Assembly (NCBI RefSeq): GCF_036227125.1
Contig: NZ_CP109435.1
Span: 8,680,001-8,744,000 of the forward strand
Source of the DNA: Streptomyces sp. NBC_01485
GTDB lineage: Bacteria; Actinomycetota; Actinomycetes; Streptomycetales; Streptomycetaceae
Reading direction: 5' to 3'
Length of the DNA stretch: 64,000 nt
Shown here: positions 35,484 through 44,533 of the stretch, piece by piece
Layout of the letters: every line of letters starts with the position of its first letter
Numbering within the stretch: the first letter of the stretch is position 1
Translations under genes and position numbers: made by a program
The notes under the pieces: model-generated
What the model saw: only the letters and a program-made list of their open reading frames with translations
Told to the model about the DNA's origin: nothing
The model's database searches: none

Positions 35484-36668
35484 ATGCCGGGATCCGTCAT
35501 CATCGGCGGGGCGAGAACCCCCGTCGGAAAGCTGCTCGGCGCGCTCTGCGGACTGCCCGCTCCTCAACTGGGCGCCGCCGCCGTCGCAGCGGCGGTCCAA
35601 CGCGCCGGCATCGCCGCCGACCAGGTGGACGCCGTCATCATGGGAACCGTCGTCCAGGCAGGCGCGGGGCCCAATCCGGCCCGCCAGGCCGCCTACGCCG
35701 CAGGACTGCCGCTGCACGTGCCCGCCACGACCGTCAACAAGCTCTGCCTCTCCGGACTGCACGCGGTGGCCCTCGCCGATCTCCTCGTCACCGCGGGACA
35801 GCACGACGTGGTCGTGGCAGGCGGGATGGAGTCGATGAGCCTGGCCCCACACCTCCTCCCCGGCACCCGCCGAGGCTTCAGGTACGGCACGACGGCCATG
35901 ACGGACGCGCTCGACGCCGACGCCCTGGTCTGCGCCTTCGACGGCATTCCCATGGGCGCGGCCACCGAGCGGTACCAGGCCGCACTCGGCATCTCCCGCC
36001 AGGAACAGGACGCCTTCGCGGCCCGCTCGCACCGGCTGGCCGCCGAGGCCGCCGTCGCGGGCCGACTGGCCGAGGAGATCGTCCCGGTGGTGGTGCCGGG
36101 CAGGGGCGGCGACGTCACCGTCCGCACCGACGAGGGGGTGCGTCCCGACACCACCGCGGAGTCCCTCGCGCGACTGCGCCCGGCCTTCTCCCCGGACGGA
36201 ACCATCACCGCCGGCTCCTCCTCCCAGCTGTCCGACGGGGCCTGCGCCCTCGTCGTCACCAGCCGCGAGCACGCCGAGCGGCTCGGGGTGGAGCCACTGG
36301 CCGAGATCGGCGCGTACGGCACCGTCGCGGGCCCGGGACCGTCGCTGCTCCCGCAGCCGGCGAACGCGGTCCGCGACGCGCTGAGCCGGTCCGGCGGCCT
36401 CGCACCCGCCGACCTCGACCTGCTGGAGATCAACGAGGCCTTCGCGAGCATCGCGGTGCAGTCGGTGCGCGATCTCGGCGTCGACCCCGACCGGGTCAAC
36501 GTCAACGGCGGCGCCATCGCCCTCGGCCATCCCGTCGGGATGAGCGGGGCGCGGCTGATCCTGTCGCTCGCCCTCGAACTCCGCCGCCGCGGCGGCGGCA
36601 CGGGAGTGGCGGCCCTGTGCGGGGGCGGCGGCCAGGGAGACGCGCTGCTGCTGCGGGCCACCTCATGA
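35484..36668 (+). CDS. Acetyl-CoA acetyltransferase (thiolase)
   Basis: 394 aa. It cleaves 3-ketoacyl-CoA, or condenses two acyl-CoAs, in the cytoplasm. The nucleophile is Cys88 in NKLCLSGLHAVALAD. The NEAF motif is LLEINEAFASIAVQ, the active-site His is in GGAIALGHPVGMSGARLIL, and the second Cys is in ALCGGGGQGDALLL. GGAGGAA precedes the ATG. With the flavin oxidoreductase, enoyl-CoA hydratase and acyl-CoA ligase it makes a beta-oxidation-like set without an acyl-CoA dehydrogenase or hydroxyacyl-CoA dehydrogenase in this window. Its start is about 200 bp downstream of the operator-like motif copy B. Confidence 0.93.
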   Translation: MPGSVIIGGARTPVGKLLGALCGLPAPQLGAAAVAAAVQRAGIAADQVDAVIMGTVVQAGAGPNPARQAAYAAGLPLHVPATTVNKLCLSGLHAVALADLLVTAGQHDVVVAGGMESMSLAPHLLPGTRRGFRYGTTAMTDALDADALVCAFDGIPMGAATERYQAALGISRQEQDAFAARSHRLAAEAAVAGRLAEEIVPVVVPGRGGDVTVRTDEGVRPDTTAESLARLRPAFSPDGTITAGSSSQLSDGACALVVTSREHAERLGVEPLAEIGAYGTVAGPGPSLLPQPANAVRDALSRSGGLAPADLDLLEINEAFASIAVQSVRDLGVDPDRVNVNGGAIALGHPVGMSGARLILSLALELRRRGGGTGVAALCGGGGQGDALLLRATS

Positions 36669-36715
36669 GCGCGGCGCACCCGTCGGCCCGCCCCTGAGTG
36701 CGAGGCCGGTGGCCG

Positions 36716-37576
36716 TCAGCGGATCAGGCCGCTCTCGCGGGCGACGAGGATGGCTTGTACGCGGTTGCGGGCGTGGAGCTTGCGCATCGCGGTCTTGAGG
36801 TACGACTTGACCGTGTTGGGCAGCAGGCCGAGCGCCTGGGCGATCTCGCGGTTGCCGAGTCCCTCGGCGACCTTCTGGAGTACGTCGATCTCCCGGGGCC
36901 TGAGCATGGCGGGTACCGCCAGGGTGGAGAGGCCGGCTGCGGGGGTGAACCGACGGTGGACGGCCTCGACCCTCGCGCGCAGCGCGTCGTCCTCGATCTG
37001 CCCGGCCAGTTCCGCCAACTCCCGGGCGATGTCCCGCAGATCGGCCTGGCTCAGCGCCGGCGGGTCCGGGGCGACGGCCTGGGTCCGCATCAGGGCGAGC
37101 CGGCGGCGTACTTCGTCGTCGACGGCGATGTCCCGCTCCAGACGGCGGACCAGCGGGGTGAAGCTGTCGAACCAGCGGTCGCCGAGACCCACCTGGGCCC
37201 GGGTGGCGAGGTAGACGACGAGGCGCGGCACCCGGTCCACCACGATCGGGAGGACGGCGATGGTCTCGAGCGCCTCGGGCCGGACGGCGTGGTCGTAGAT
37301 GTGGGAGATGCCTTCCGCCGAGAGGTAGCTGCTCACGGACACGGGGCGGGCCAGCATGAGGGCTTTCCCGCCGAGTCCGGCGCCGGCGCGGACCCTGAGG
37401 CCGGCGGCGGAGCGGGTGCGGGCTCCGCACAGTTCGGTGATCTCCAACGCGCCCGCCCCGGGCAGGACCCGCCCGCCGAGCGCCATGTCCATGCGGCTGT
37501 GGGTGCGGAAATCGGCGAGCGAGCGGGCGAGGAGCCGTGTCTCGATGGGCTGCTGCGGCGTGAGCGGCACGGTCAT
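36716..37576 (-). CDS. LuxR-type (GAF-like sensor) transcriptional regulator
   Basis: 286 aa. The C-terminal HTH is complete: LRPREIDVLQKVAEGLGNRE, IAQALGLLPNTVKSYLKTAM, RKLHARNRVQAILVARESGL. The N-terminal 150 residues look like a GAF-type ligand domain (AGLGGKALMLARPVSVSSYL, LPIVVDRVPRLVVYLATRAQ). It is divergent from the enoyl-CoA hydratase gene and faces the thiolase gene tail. A shortened second copy lies at 34959-35176. The repeated motif in front of the surrounding catabolic genes is a likely target; a CoA thioester or aromatic acid would be a reasonable ligand, but that is a guess. Confidence 0.87.
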   Translation of the reverse strand: MTVPLTPQQPIETRLLARSLADFRTHSRMDMALGGRVLPGAGALEITELCGARTRSAAGLRVRAGAGLGGKALMLARPVSVSSYLSAEGISHIYDHAVRPEALETIAVLPIVVDRVPRLVVYLATRAQVGLGDRWFDSFTPLVRRLERDIAVDDEVRRRLALMRTQAVAPDPPALSQADLRDIARELAELAGQIEDDALRARVEAVHRRFTPAAGLSTLAVPAMLRPREIDVLQKVAEGLGNREIAQALGLLPNTVKSYLKTAMRKLHARNRVQAILVARESGLIR

Positions 37577-37624
37577 GGCGCACCTCCTTGTGTCGTCCGA
37601 TCGTGAGGCTAGGCGTGGGTCCGC

Positions 37625-37688
37625 GTGTCCGGCAATGGTCTACCCACCAAGGTGGGTGCCTCCCTTCCGACCCACCTTCGGAGGTTCC
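37625..37688. promoter_or_regulatory. Duplicated control region, copy C (LuxR gene / enoyl-CoA hydratase)
   Basis: TGTCCGGCAATG is followed by CCCACCAAGGTGGG, a perfect 6-bp inverted repeat, and then GACCCACCTTCGGAGGTTCC (37669-37688). The set matches copy B at 35222-35286. It lies in the 314-bp divergent gap 37577-37890, where no gene was found, and is 200 bp before the hydratase start. Confidence 0.6.
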
Positions 37689-37890
37689 GGCCGGTCCGGG
37701 CACGGGGTGAGATTCGTCCTCGACCGTGCGTCCGGAGTCCGGGCCCGGCGTGGACGAGGCGGGCGGGCGCCAGGAGATCCGCGGGATCCGGCCGCGCCCC
37801 GCCGCCCAGTCCGCCGTCCGTACCTGTCTGAGAACCCACGGTGGCGCCCGATACGGCGACTCCCCCACCCTCGTGAGCGAAGGAATGGAT

Positions 37891-38670
37891 ATGAGCTGGA
37901 CGATTGAGCGGCGCGGTCGTGTCGCCGTCGTGACGATGACCACCAATCCGGTCAACGCGCAGAACCGCGCCTTCTTCGCCGACCTGCATGAGGCGTTCGA
38001 CCGCCTGGAGCGCGATCACGCGGAGTGTCCCGTGGTGCTGACCGGCACGGGGGCGCGGTTCTCGGCGGGCCTGGACCTGGGAGAGCACTTCCCGCTGTTC
38101 GCCGGTGACGAGGCGGATGTGGCCTCGTGGTTCCAGGACTACCGGGCGACGAACATGCGGCTGTTCACGTATCCGCGTCCGACCGTGGCGGCGGTGAACG
38201 GGCATGCGTTCGCCGGGGGACTGATCACGGCGGCGGTCTGTGACTACCGGGTGTCGGTGGCGGAGGGGGCGCGGTTCGGGCTCAACGAGGTGCCGATCGG
38301 GATTCCGATGCCGGCCGTGTACGTGCGCATGCTCGCCTACGCCTGGGGCGATCCGGTGGCGGCCCGTACCTGTCTGCTGGGGGAGATCTTCGGTCCGGCC
38401 CAGGCGCATGCGCTGGGGATGGTGCATGAGCTGGTGGCCGACGACGAGCTGGTGGAGCGGGCGGTGGCGGTGGCCGGGCTGACGCCGGAGGACTGCCTCG
38501 AGCAGTACGCCTTCACCAAACGGGCCTGTCAGGCGGGCGCGCTGCGGGACATCGCCGAGCTGTCCGACCCACTGGACAAGGAGTTGCCCGCCGGCATGAC
38601 GAGTGAGCGGGCGCGGCACGCGCACCGGCGCTACTGGCAGCAGCTCAAGGGCAGTCCCGCGCCCTGGTGA
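37891..38670 (+). CDS. Enoyl-CoA hydratase/isomerase
   Basis: 259 aa from the ATG at 37891, with AAGGA 6 bp upstream; an ATG two codons earlier sits inside that spacing and is less likely. Crotonase marks are TTNPVNAQNRAFFADLHEAF, the oxyanion-hole loop GARFSAGLDLGEHF and TVAAVNGHAFAGGLITAAVC. FGLNEVPIGIPMP holds a Glu at the usual catalytic position; the other catalytic Glu is less obvious, so the reaction (hydration or isomerisation) is open. It is divergent from the LuxR gene across the shared control region and 124 bp upstream of the acyl-CoA ligase gene. Confidence 0.88.
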   Translation: MSWTIERRGRVAVVTMTTNPVNAQNRAFFADLHEAFDRLERDHAECPVVLTGTGARFSAGLDLGEHFPLFAGDEADVASWFQDYRATNMRLFTYPRPTVAAVNGHAFAGGLITAAVCDYRVSVAEGARFGLNEVPIGIPMPAVYVRMLAYAWGDPVAARTCLLGEIFGPAQAHALGMVHELVADDELVERAVAVAGLTPEDCLEQYAFTKRACQAGALRDIAELSDPLDKELPAGMTSERARHAHRRYWQQLKGSPAPW

Positions 38671-38794
38671 GACGTGCGACGGAGACGAAGGCGAGGCACC
38701 CCGCCGAGCCGAGGGGGCGTCATGAGCCAGGCACCCGTCACCTCGGCTCGGCGGACACGGAGGCGGCGACATGCCGAGGCCAAGGAGAACGAGT

Positions 38795-40438
38795 ATGGAC
38801 ACCGAGCTGAGTCACGCGACGGGCTCCACCGAGAAGCCGCTGCTGGACACGACGATCGGCGACGACTTCGACCGGATCGTCGCGCTGTTTCCCGGACGCG
38901 AGGCCCTCGTCGACGTGCCGACCGGGAGACGGTGGACCTACGCCGAGCTCCGCGCCGACGTCGACGCGCTGGCGCTGGCCCTGCTCGAGGCGGGGATCGC
39001 CCGCGGCGACCGGGTCGGGATCTGGGCTCCGAACTGCGCGGAGTGGGTGATGGTGCAGTACGCCACCGCGAAGACGGGCGTCGTCCTGGTGAACATCAAC
39101 CCCGCGTACCGGTCCCATGAGCTGGCGTACGCCCTCGACCAGTCCGGGATCCGGCTGCTGTTCGCCGTCCCGTCGTTCAAGACCGCCGACTACGCGGCGA
39201 TGGTCGAGGAGGTCGCGCCGAGGTGCCCGAGCCTGGAGCGCGCGGTGTACCTGGGCGGCGAGGAGTGGGCGGAGCTGCTGCATCGCGGCCGGGCGGCGTC
39301 ACCGGACCGGCTCGCCGAGGCGCAGGGCGGGCTCTCTCCCGACGACCCGATCAACATCCAGTACACCTCCGGAACAACCGGGTTCCCGAAGGGCGCGACG
39401 CTCTCACACCGCAACATCCTCAACAACGGTTACTTCGTGGGCGAGTTGCTCGGCTACAGCCAGGAGGACCGGATCTGTGTCCCGGTGCCCTTCTACCACT
39501 GCTTCGGCATGGTCCTGGGCAACCTCGCGGCCACCTCGCACGGAGCCTGCGTCGTCATCCCGGCCCCCGTCTTCGACCCGGTCGCCACGCTCGCGGCCTG
39601 CGCCGCGGAACGGTGCACGTCCCTGTACGGCGTGCCCACGATGTTCATCGCGCTGCTGAACGTGCCGGACTTCGCGTCGTACGACCTGTCGTCGGTGCGT
39701 ACCGGGGTGATGGCGGGGTCGCCGTGCCCGGTGGAAGTGATGAAGCAGGTCACCAAGTGGGCGCCCGAGATGGCGATCTGCTACGGAATGACCGAGACCT
39801 CCCCGACGTCGACGCAGACCACGGCCGACGACTCCCTGGACCGGAGGGTCTCCACCGTCGGGCGGGCGCACCCGCACGTCGAGGTGAAGATCGTCTCCCT
39901 GGAGACCGGGGAGACGGTGCCGCGCGGGCAGTCCGGCGAACTGTGCACCCGCGGGTACTCGGTGATGCTCGGCTACTGGGGCGAGCCGGAGAAGACCGCC
40001 GAGGCCGTCGACGCCGGCGGCTGGATGCACACCGGCGACCTCGGGGTGATGGACGAGGACGGCTACCTCGCCATCACGGGGCGCATCAAGGACCTGGTCA
40101 TCCGCGGCGGGGAGAACATCTACCCACGGGAGATAGAGGAGTTTCTCTACACCCACCCCGACGTTCTCGACGCCCAGGTGATCGGAGTGCCCGACGAGAA
40201 GTACGGCGAGGAGCTGATGGCCTGGATACGGCTGCGGGAGGGCGCGGCACCGCTCGACGCCGCCGCCGTCCGGGAGTTCTGCTCCGGCAGGCTCGCCCAC
40301 TACAAGATCCCGCGGTACGTGCACTGCGTCGACGCGTTCCCCATGACCGTCACGGGCAAGATCCGCAAGGTCGAGATGCGGCAGAGGGCACGGGAGATCG
40401 TCGGGCAGCCGTCCGGGACGGTCGTCCGGCCCGTGTGA
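38795..40438 (+). CDS. Acyl-CoA ligase (AMP-forming)
   Basis: 547 aa from the ATG at 38795, with AAGGAGA 8 bp upstream. It activates a carboxylic acid to its CoA thioester through an acyl-AMP. The ATP loop is YTSGTTGFPKGATLSH, the A5 motif CYGMTETSPTSTQT, A7 is WMHTGDLGVMDEDGYLAITG, A8 is RIKDLVIRGGENIYPREIEE, and the catalytic lysine is in PMTVTGKIRKVEMR. All are intact. The sequence style is that of medium/long-chain or aryl acid ligases; chain preference cannot be read. It is the third catabolic gene on the plus strand after the LuxR gene and faces the PucR-type gene. Confidence 0.93.
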   Translation: MDTELSHATGSTEKPLLDTTIGDDFDRIVALFPGREALVDVPTGRRWTYAELRADVDALALALLEAGIARGDRVGIWAPNCAEWVMVQYATAKTGVVLVNINPAYRSHELAYALDQSGIRLLFAVPSFKTADYAAMVEEVAPRCPSLERAVYLGGEEWAELLHRGRAASPDRLAEAQGGLSPDDPINIQYTSGTTGFPKGATLSHRNILNNGYFVGELLGYSQEDRICVPVPFYHCFGMVLGNLAATSHGACVVIPAPVFDPVATLAACAAERCTSLYGVPTMFIALLNVPDFASYDLSSVRTGVMAGSPCPVEVMKQVTKWAPEMAICYGMTETSPTSTQTTADDSLDRRVSTVGRAHPHVEVKIVSLETGETVPRGQSGELCTRGYSVMLGYWGEPEKTAEAVDAGGWMHTGDLGVMDEDGYLAITGRIKDLVIRGGENIYPREIEEFLYTHPDVLDAQVIGVPDEKYGEELMAWIRLREGAAPLDAAAVREFCSGRLAHYKIPRYVHCVDAFPMTVTGKIRKVEMRQRAREIVGQPSGTVVRPV

Positions 40439-40454
40439 CGCGGCGACGCCCGGA

Positions 40455-42290
40455 TCAGTGCCGCTTGCGGTCCCAGGGGACGACCCGCAGCAGGATCTGC
40501 AGATCCACGGCCCGGGGCGGCTCCCGCCAGCCCGGGCCGAGGACCGCGTCGAGGATGCCGAGGCGCTGGTACAGCGTGTTGACGTGCACGCCGAGCAGTT
40601 TCGCGGTCGGCGCGGCGCGCCTGCCCTGGTCGAGATACGTCTTCAGGGTGGCCAGCAGGGGCATGCCGCGCCGCTCCTGTTCTCGGGCCACGTCGCCGAG
40701 CAACGCGTCGAACTGCGCCGACAGTTCGGCTCGGCCGGTCGGGTGCAGGAGCACCCGGTACACGCCGAGCCGGTGAGCGGTGGTGGCCGTGCCGGGCTGG
40801 TCGAGCGTCAGGAGCGCGTTCACCGTCTGGATCGCCTCGTGATAGCAGCGCGCCAGCTCCATCGGGGTCGAGGTGGGACCGGCGATGCCCACCGTCGCCG
40901 TCTGCGCGCCGTGCTTGTCCCAGGCCGCGGCGAGGGACGCGGCATCGTCGGTGGGCACCACCGCGAGGAGCCTCGGTCCGTCGGCGGCGATCACCGTGCC
41001 GATCGGCAACGGCAGCGAACCCAGGTCTCTCCTGGCCGGTGGGGTGTCGCCGCAGGGCAGGGCGACCAGCACACAGTGCGAACGTGACGGTTCGAGGCCG
41101 GCGACGCGCATGCGCCGGCGCAGTTCGTCCGGATCGGTGGCAGGGCGGTTCAGCAGATCGACGAGCATGGCGTCGCGGGTCAGGCGGGTCGCCTCGGCGA
41201 CGGCTCGTTCGCTGACCACGGCCAGTGCGAGAGCGGGGAGAGCCCGCTCCAGCAGGAGCTGGTCGTCGTCCTCGCAGTCACCGACGAGCACGACGGCTCC
41301 CACCACGCCCTGATCCGTACGCACCGCCGTGATCTGCACCGACTCGCCGTCCCTCGTGGCGAGTTCGACCCGGTGCGGTCCGTCGGCGGCGGCGTCGAAA
41401 AGCGACTCGAGGGCGTCGCGGACCTGCGGTACCCGCTCCACGAGCTCCGGCCCGATGCCGGCTCGCCCGTCGATGAACCGCAGTTCGCCGGTGGTCACCC
41501 CCGCCATCTCGCGCACCAGCTCCGCCACGCCTCCGCCGTGCAGGACGACGTCGGTCAGCCGGCGGTCCCAGTTCAGGGCACGCTCCAGTTGCTCGTTGGC
41601 CGCGGCCAGCTGTGCGGTCGACGCCTCGTAGCGTTCCAGCGCGGTGGCGTTGTCGATGGCCAGCGCGGCATGCGCGGCGAGCGCCGAGAGCAGGGAGACC
41701 TCGCTGTCGGAGAAGTGGCGCTCCTGGCGCTTGCAGGCGAACAGAGCGCCCAGCGCCCGGCCGCGGAGCATGAGCGGCACCCCGAGCAGCGCCCGGATCC
41801 GCTCGGCGCCGGCCACCGCGTCGTGGGGTGCGTGGGGAAACGAATCGTCGCTGAGGTAGTCCTCGGTCCAGAACGGTTCGCGTCGCGTGATCACGATTTC
41901 GAACATGCCGGAGCTGGGTGACAGGCGCTGACCCCGAAGTTGCGGGGTCAGCGCCCCCGTCACCGCCTCGACGACGGCATGGTCCGCGTGGAGCAGCGCC
42001 AGGTACGTCAGGTCGACGCCCAGGAGCCGACGGGCCTGCGTGGTGATCTCCTGCAGCACCGCGTCCGGGCGGCGCATGCTGGTCAACTGGGCGACGATGT
42101 CATTGAGGGCGGCCAGTTCGGAAGCCTGCCGACGCCGTTGATCGAGCAGCGTGCCGATCCGGAACGCAAGGCCCGCCTCCCGTTCGACCCGCGACGCGTC
42201 CGAGCCCTGCTGGAGCAGCTCGTCGCGATGGCGGGCCATACGACCGGCCGACGCGTCGGCCAGCAGCAGATCGAGCCATGACGTGCTCAC
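40455..42290 (-). CDS. GAF-domain PucR/CdaR-like transcriptional regulator
   Basis: 611 aa from a GTG at 42290, with AAGGAGG about 7 bp upstream; the frame is open about 20 codons further but without a ribosome site. The order is an N-terminal helix region, a GAF domain (LNDIVAQLTSMRRPDAVLQE ... LLSALAAHAALAIDNATALE), a second sensor-like region (about 250-380), a CdaR-like GGDEF-related domain (HCVLVALPCGDTP; AQTATVGIAGPTSTPMELAR) and the terminal HTH_30 (LLATLKTYLDQGRRAAPTAK, LLGVHVNTLYQRLGILDAVL). It is divergent from the class II aldolase gene across 131 bp, so that gene and those after it are the likely targets. Confidence 0.87.
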   Translation of the reverse strand: MSTSWLDLLLADASAGRMARHRDELLQQGSDASRVEREAGLAFRIGTLLDQRRRQASELAALNDIVAQLTSMRRPDAVLQEITTQARRLLGVDLTYLALLHADHAVVEAVTGALTPQLRGQRLSPSSGMFEIVITRREPFWTEDYLSDDSFPHAPHDAVAGAERIRALLGVPLMLRGRALGALFACKRQERHFSDSEVSLLSALAAHAALAIDNATALERYEASTAQLAAANEQLERALNWDRRLTDVVLHGGGVAELVREMAGVTTGELRFIDGRAGIGPELVERVPQVRDALESLFDAAADGPHRVELATRDGESVQITAVRTDQGVVGAVVLVGDCEDDDQLLLERALPALALAVVSERAVAEATRLTRDAMLVDLLNRPATDPDELRRRMRVAGLEPSRSHCVLVALPCGDTPPARRDLGSLPLPIGTVIAADGPRLLAVVPTDDAASLAAAWDKHGAQTATVGIAGPTSTPMELARCYHEAIQTVNALLTLDQPGTATTAHRLGVYRVLLHPTGRAELSAQFDALLGDVAREQERRGMPLLATLKTYLDQGRRAAPTAKLLGVHVNTLYQRLGILDAVLGPGWREPPRAVDLQILLRVVPWDRKRH

Positions 42291-42421
42291 CACCGACCTC
42301 CTTGCCGGGTCCGTCTTCCGGAAGGCGCCGAAGACGGTATGTCGAAACCGCACACTGTCCTCGCCGGATGTGGTGAGGTCTGCACATACTGCCCGGGCGC
42401 CGCCGAAAATACCTTCGAAGT

Positions 42422-43246
42422 ATGAGCGAAACAGTGAGCGCGCCGGTTGCTCCGGTCGAGCAGCGCGGCCAGGCCAACATCATCAAGCCGGGCATCGGCC
42501 TGCCCGCTCCCGCCGAGAACCTCTCGTCCGCGGAGGAGCGCCTCCTGCGGAAGCGGGAGCTCGCGGCCACTTTCCGGCTCTTCGGCAAGTTCGGGTTCGG
42601 CGAGGGGATCGCGGGCCACGTCACGGTGCGTGACCCCGAGTACCCGGACCACTTCTGGGTCAACCCGTTCGTCATGAGCTTCCACCACATCAAAGTCTCC
42701 GACCTGCTGCTCGTCGATCAGAAGGGCGAGGTCGTCGAGGGCCGGGGGCAGGTGAACCTGGCCGGCTTCTACATCCACTCCGAGGTGCACGAGGCCCGAC
42801 CGGACGTGGTGGCCGCCGCGCACGCGCATTCGCTCCACGGCAAGGCCTTCGCCTCTCTCGGCATCCCGCTGGACCCCATCACCCAGGACGCCGCCGCCTT
42901 CTACCGCGACCACGCGGTCTACGACTACTACGGGGGGCCGGCCGGCTTCCGGGAGGAGGGGCAGCGCATCGCCGCGGCCCTGGGCGAGCACAAGGCGGCG
43001 ATCCTCCAGAACCACGGCCTGATCACCGTCGGCCACAGCGTGAGCGAGGCGGCCTGGTGGTTCATCACGATGGAGCGCTCCTGCCAGGCCCAGCTCCTCG
43101 CGATGGCGGCCGGCAAGCCCATCTCCATCGACCACGAGACCGCCGAGTTCGCACAGCGCGAGGTCGGCACCCCCTACGCGGGCTGGCTCAGCTTCCGGCC
43201 GCTGTGGGAGCAGATCATCCGGGAGCAGCCGGACCTGTTCGACTAG
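42422..43246 (+). CDS. Class II aldolase/adducin-family protein
   Basis: 274 aa. The fold binds a divalent metal through three His. Visible are HAHSLHGKAFASLG (the HxH pair), LQNHGLITVGHSVSEAAWWF (third His region) and GEGIAGHVTVRDPEYPDHFW (phosphate-site-like loop). Members are sugar-phosphate aldolases, decarboxylases or lyases; the usual acid/base Glu is not obvious by eye. The N-terminal 25 residues (VAPVEQRGQANIIKPGIGLP) are an extension common in actinobacterial versions. It is the first gene on the plus strand after the PucR-type regulator; the next gene follows after a 372-bp gap. Confidence 0.85.
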   Translation: MSETVSAPVAPVEQRGQANIIKPGIGLPAPAENLSSAEERLLRKRELAATFRLFGKFGFGEGIAGHVTVRDPEYPDHFWVNPFVMSFHHIKVSDLLLVDQKGEVVEGRGQVNLAGFYIHSEVHEARPDVVAAAHAHSLHGKAFASLGIPLDPITQDAAAFYRDHAVYDYYGGPAGFREEGQRIAAALGEHKAAILQNHGLITVGHSVSEAAWWFITMERSCQAQLLAMAAGKPISIDHETAEFAQREVGTPYAGWLSFRPLWEQIIREQPDLFD

Positions 43247-43618
43247 GAACCGGTCCAGAACCTGACCCCGGGTTCATCGGCCGCCGACCCGTTCGGCCGG
43301 GTAGATCCTTGCTGGAAAGACGCCGATACGGGGAGATGTTTGCCGGTAGGCCGGGGCTGCGCAGGGCAGATCGGCAACACTTTGCGCGGCGCGGCGCATA
43401 AAATCAGCCCCCAGCAGAGTTGCCGCCCCAAAAGCCGCGACAGGATCCGCGCCCGGTGCAGACACCCTGCGAGATCGACGTTCCCGCTGACGAAGGCTGT
43501 CCGGACCGGGCCCGGGACTCGGGCTCGTACTCACCCTCACCCGCCGGCCTTTTCGGGACAAGCGGTATTCGCCCGCACCCTGCCTGAGGACCCACTGAAC
43601 GGCGACCAGGAAGACGAC
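43247..43618. other. 372-bp gap between the aldolase and reductase genes
   Basis: No frame in this stretch looks like protein. It contains short GC-rich inverted repeats (CCGCCGACCCGTTCGGCCGGG region near 43279) and a TAAAAT box near 43400 that might be a -10 element. The long gap suggests a separate promoter for the reductase-aminotransferase pair. Confidence 0.4.
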
Positions 43619-44533
43619 ATGAACCCACTCGCGAGTCAGCGACCCGTAGCGGTCATCGGCGCGGGCGCGATCGGCCTCTCGTTGGCCTCCGCGCTCGCCC
43701 GAACAGGGCGGCCCGTCACCGTCTGCGGCGGGCGTGAGCCCGTTCACCACATCGAGGTCACCGAGGACGGCGTTGCGGAGACCTGGCCGGTCCGGCACGT
43801 GAGCGACCCGGCCGACATCGCGGGGTACACCGCCGCGATCGTCGCCGTGAAGGCGCACCAGACCGCGGCGGTGGCGGACTGGCTGCGCGCACTCGCGCAC
43901 CCGGACGCGACGGTGCTCGTCGCGCAGAACGGCGTCGAGCAGCGCGAACGCGTCCTGCCCTACGTCGGACCCGCCCACGTCGTGCCCGGCGTCGTCTACC
44001 TGAACTGCGAGCGCACCTCACCCGGGCGCGTGATCCTCCGGCGGGCCGGCGCGCTCGACGTGGCCGTGCCGGACGACCCGGCCGGCGTCGCCCTCGCCGA
44101 CGAGCTGAACACCGGCAGGATGCGCACGGCGGTCGAGCCCGACCTGAAGACGGTGGCGTGGACGAAACTGCTCACGAACATCACCGCCAACGCCCTGACC
44201 GCCCTGACCGGCCGGCGCGCCGACATGATGCGGGATCCCGAGATCGAGCGCATCGCCCGGAACATCATGGCCGAGGCCGTGCAGGTGGGCCGGGCCGACG
44301 GTGCGGCGCTCACCGAGGCGCACGTCGACCGTGCCGTGCACTGGCTCCAGCACGTCCCTCCGGGCAGCACCACATCGATGCGGGAAGACCGTCTCGCCGG
44401 TCGGCCTCTCGAACACGACGCTCTCACCGGAGCCGTGGTACGTGCCGCCGAACGGCACGGCATCGACGTTCCGACGAACCGGTTCGTCCTCGCGCTCCTG
44501 TCCGCCATCGAGCCGACCGGGGTGGCGGCATGA
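43619..44533 (+). CDS. Ketopantoate-reductase-family (ApbA/PanE) oxidoreductase
   Basis: 304 aa from the ATG at 43619 (AGGAAG upstream). The Rossmann motif VAVIGAGAIGLSLASALART is intact. VAVKAHQTAAVADWLRA holds the conserved Lys of the NADPH/substrate site, VLVAQNGVEQRERV the Asn-Gly pair, and WTKLLTNITANALTALTGRR the catalytic lysine and Asn. STTSMREDRLAGRPLEHDAL is the substrate-binding signature (SSM..D...G..(T/L)E). Biosynthetic PanE is similar, but coupling to an aminotransferase (ATGA overlap) and the catabolic setting suggest reduction of another 2-keto acid or related compound. Confidence 0.88.
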   Translation: MNPLASQRPVAVIGAGAIGLSLASALARTGRPVTVCGGREPVHHIEVTEDGVAETWPVRHVSDPADIAGYTAAIVAVKAHQTAAVADWLRALAHPDATVLVAQNGVEQRERVLPYVGPAHVVPGVVYLNCERTSPGRVILRRAGALDVAVPDDPAGVALADELNTGRMRTAVEPDLKTVAWTKLLTNITANALTALTGRRADMMRDPEIERIARNIMAEAVQVGRADGAALTEAHVDRAVHWLQHVPPGSTTSMREDRLAGRPLEHDALTGAVVRAAERHGIDVPTNRFVLALLSAIEPTGVAA

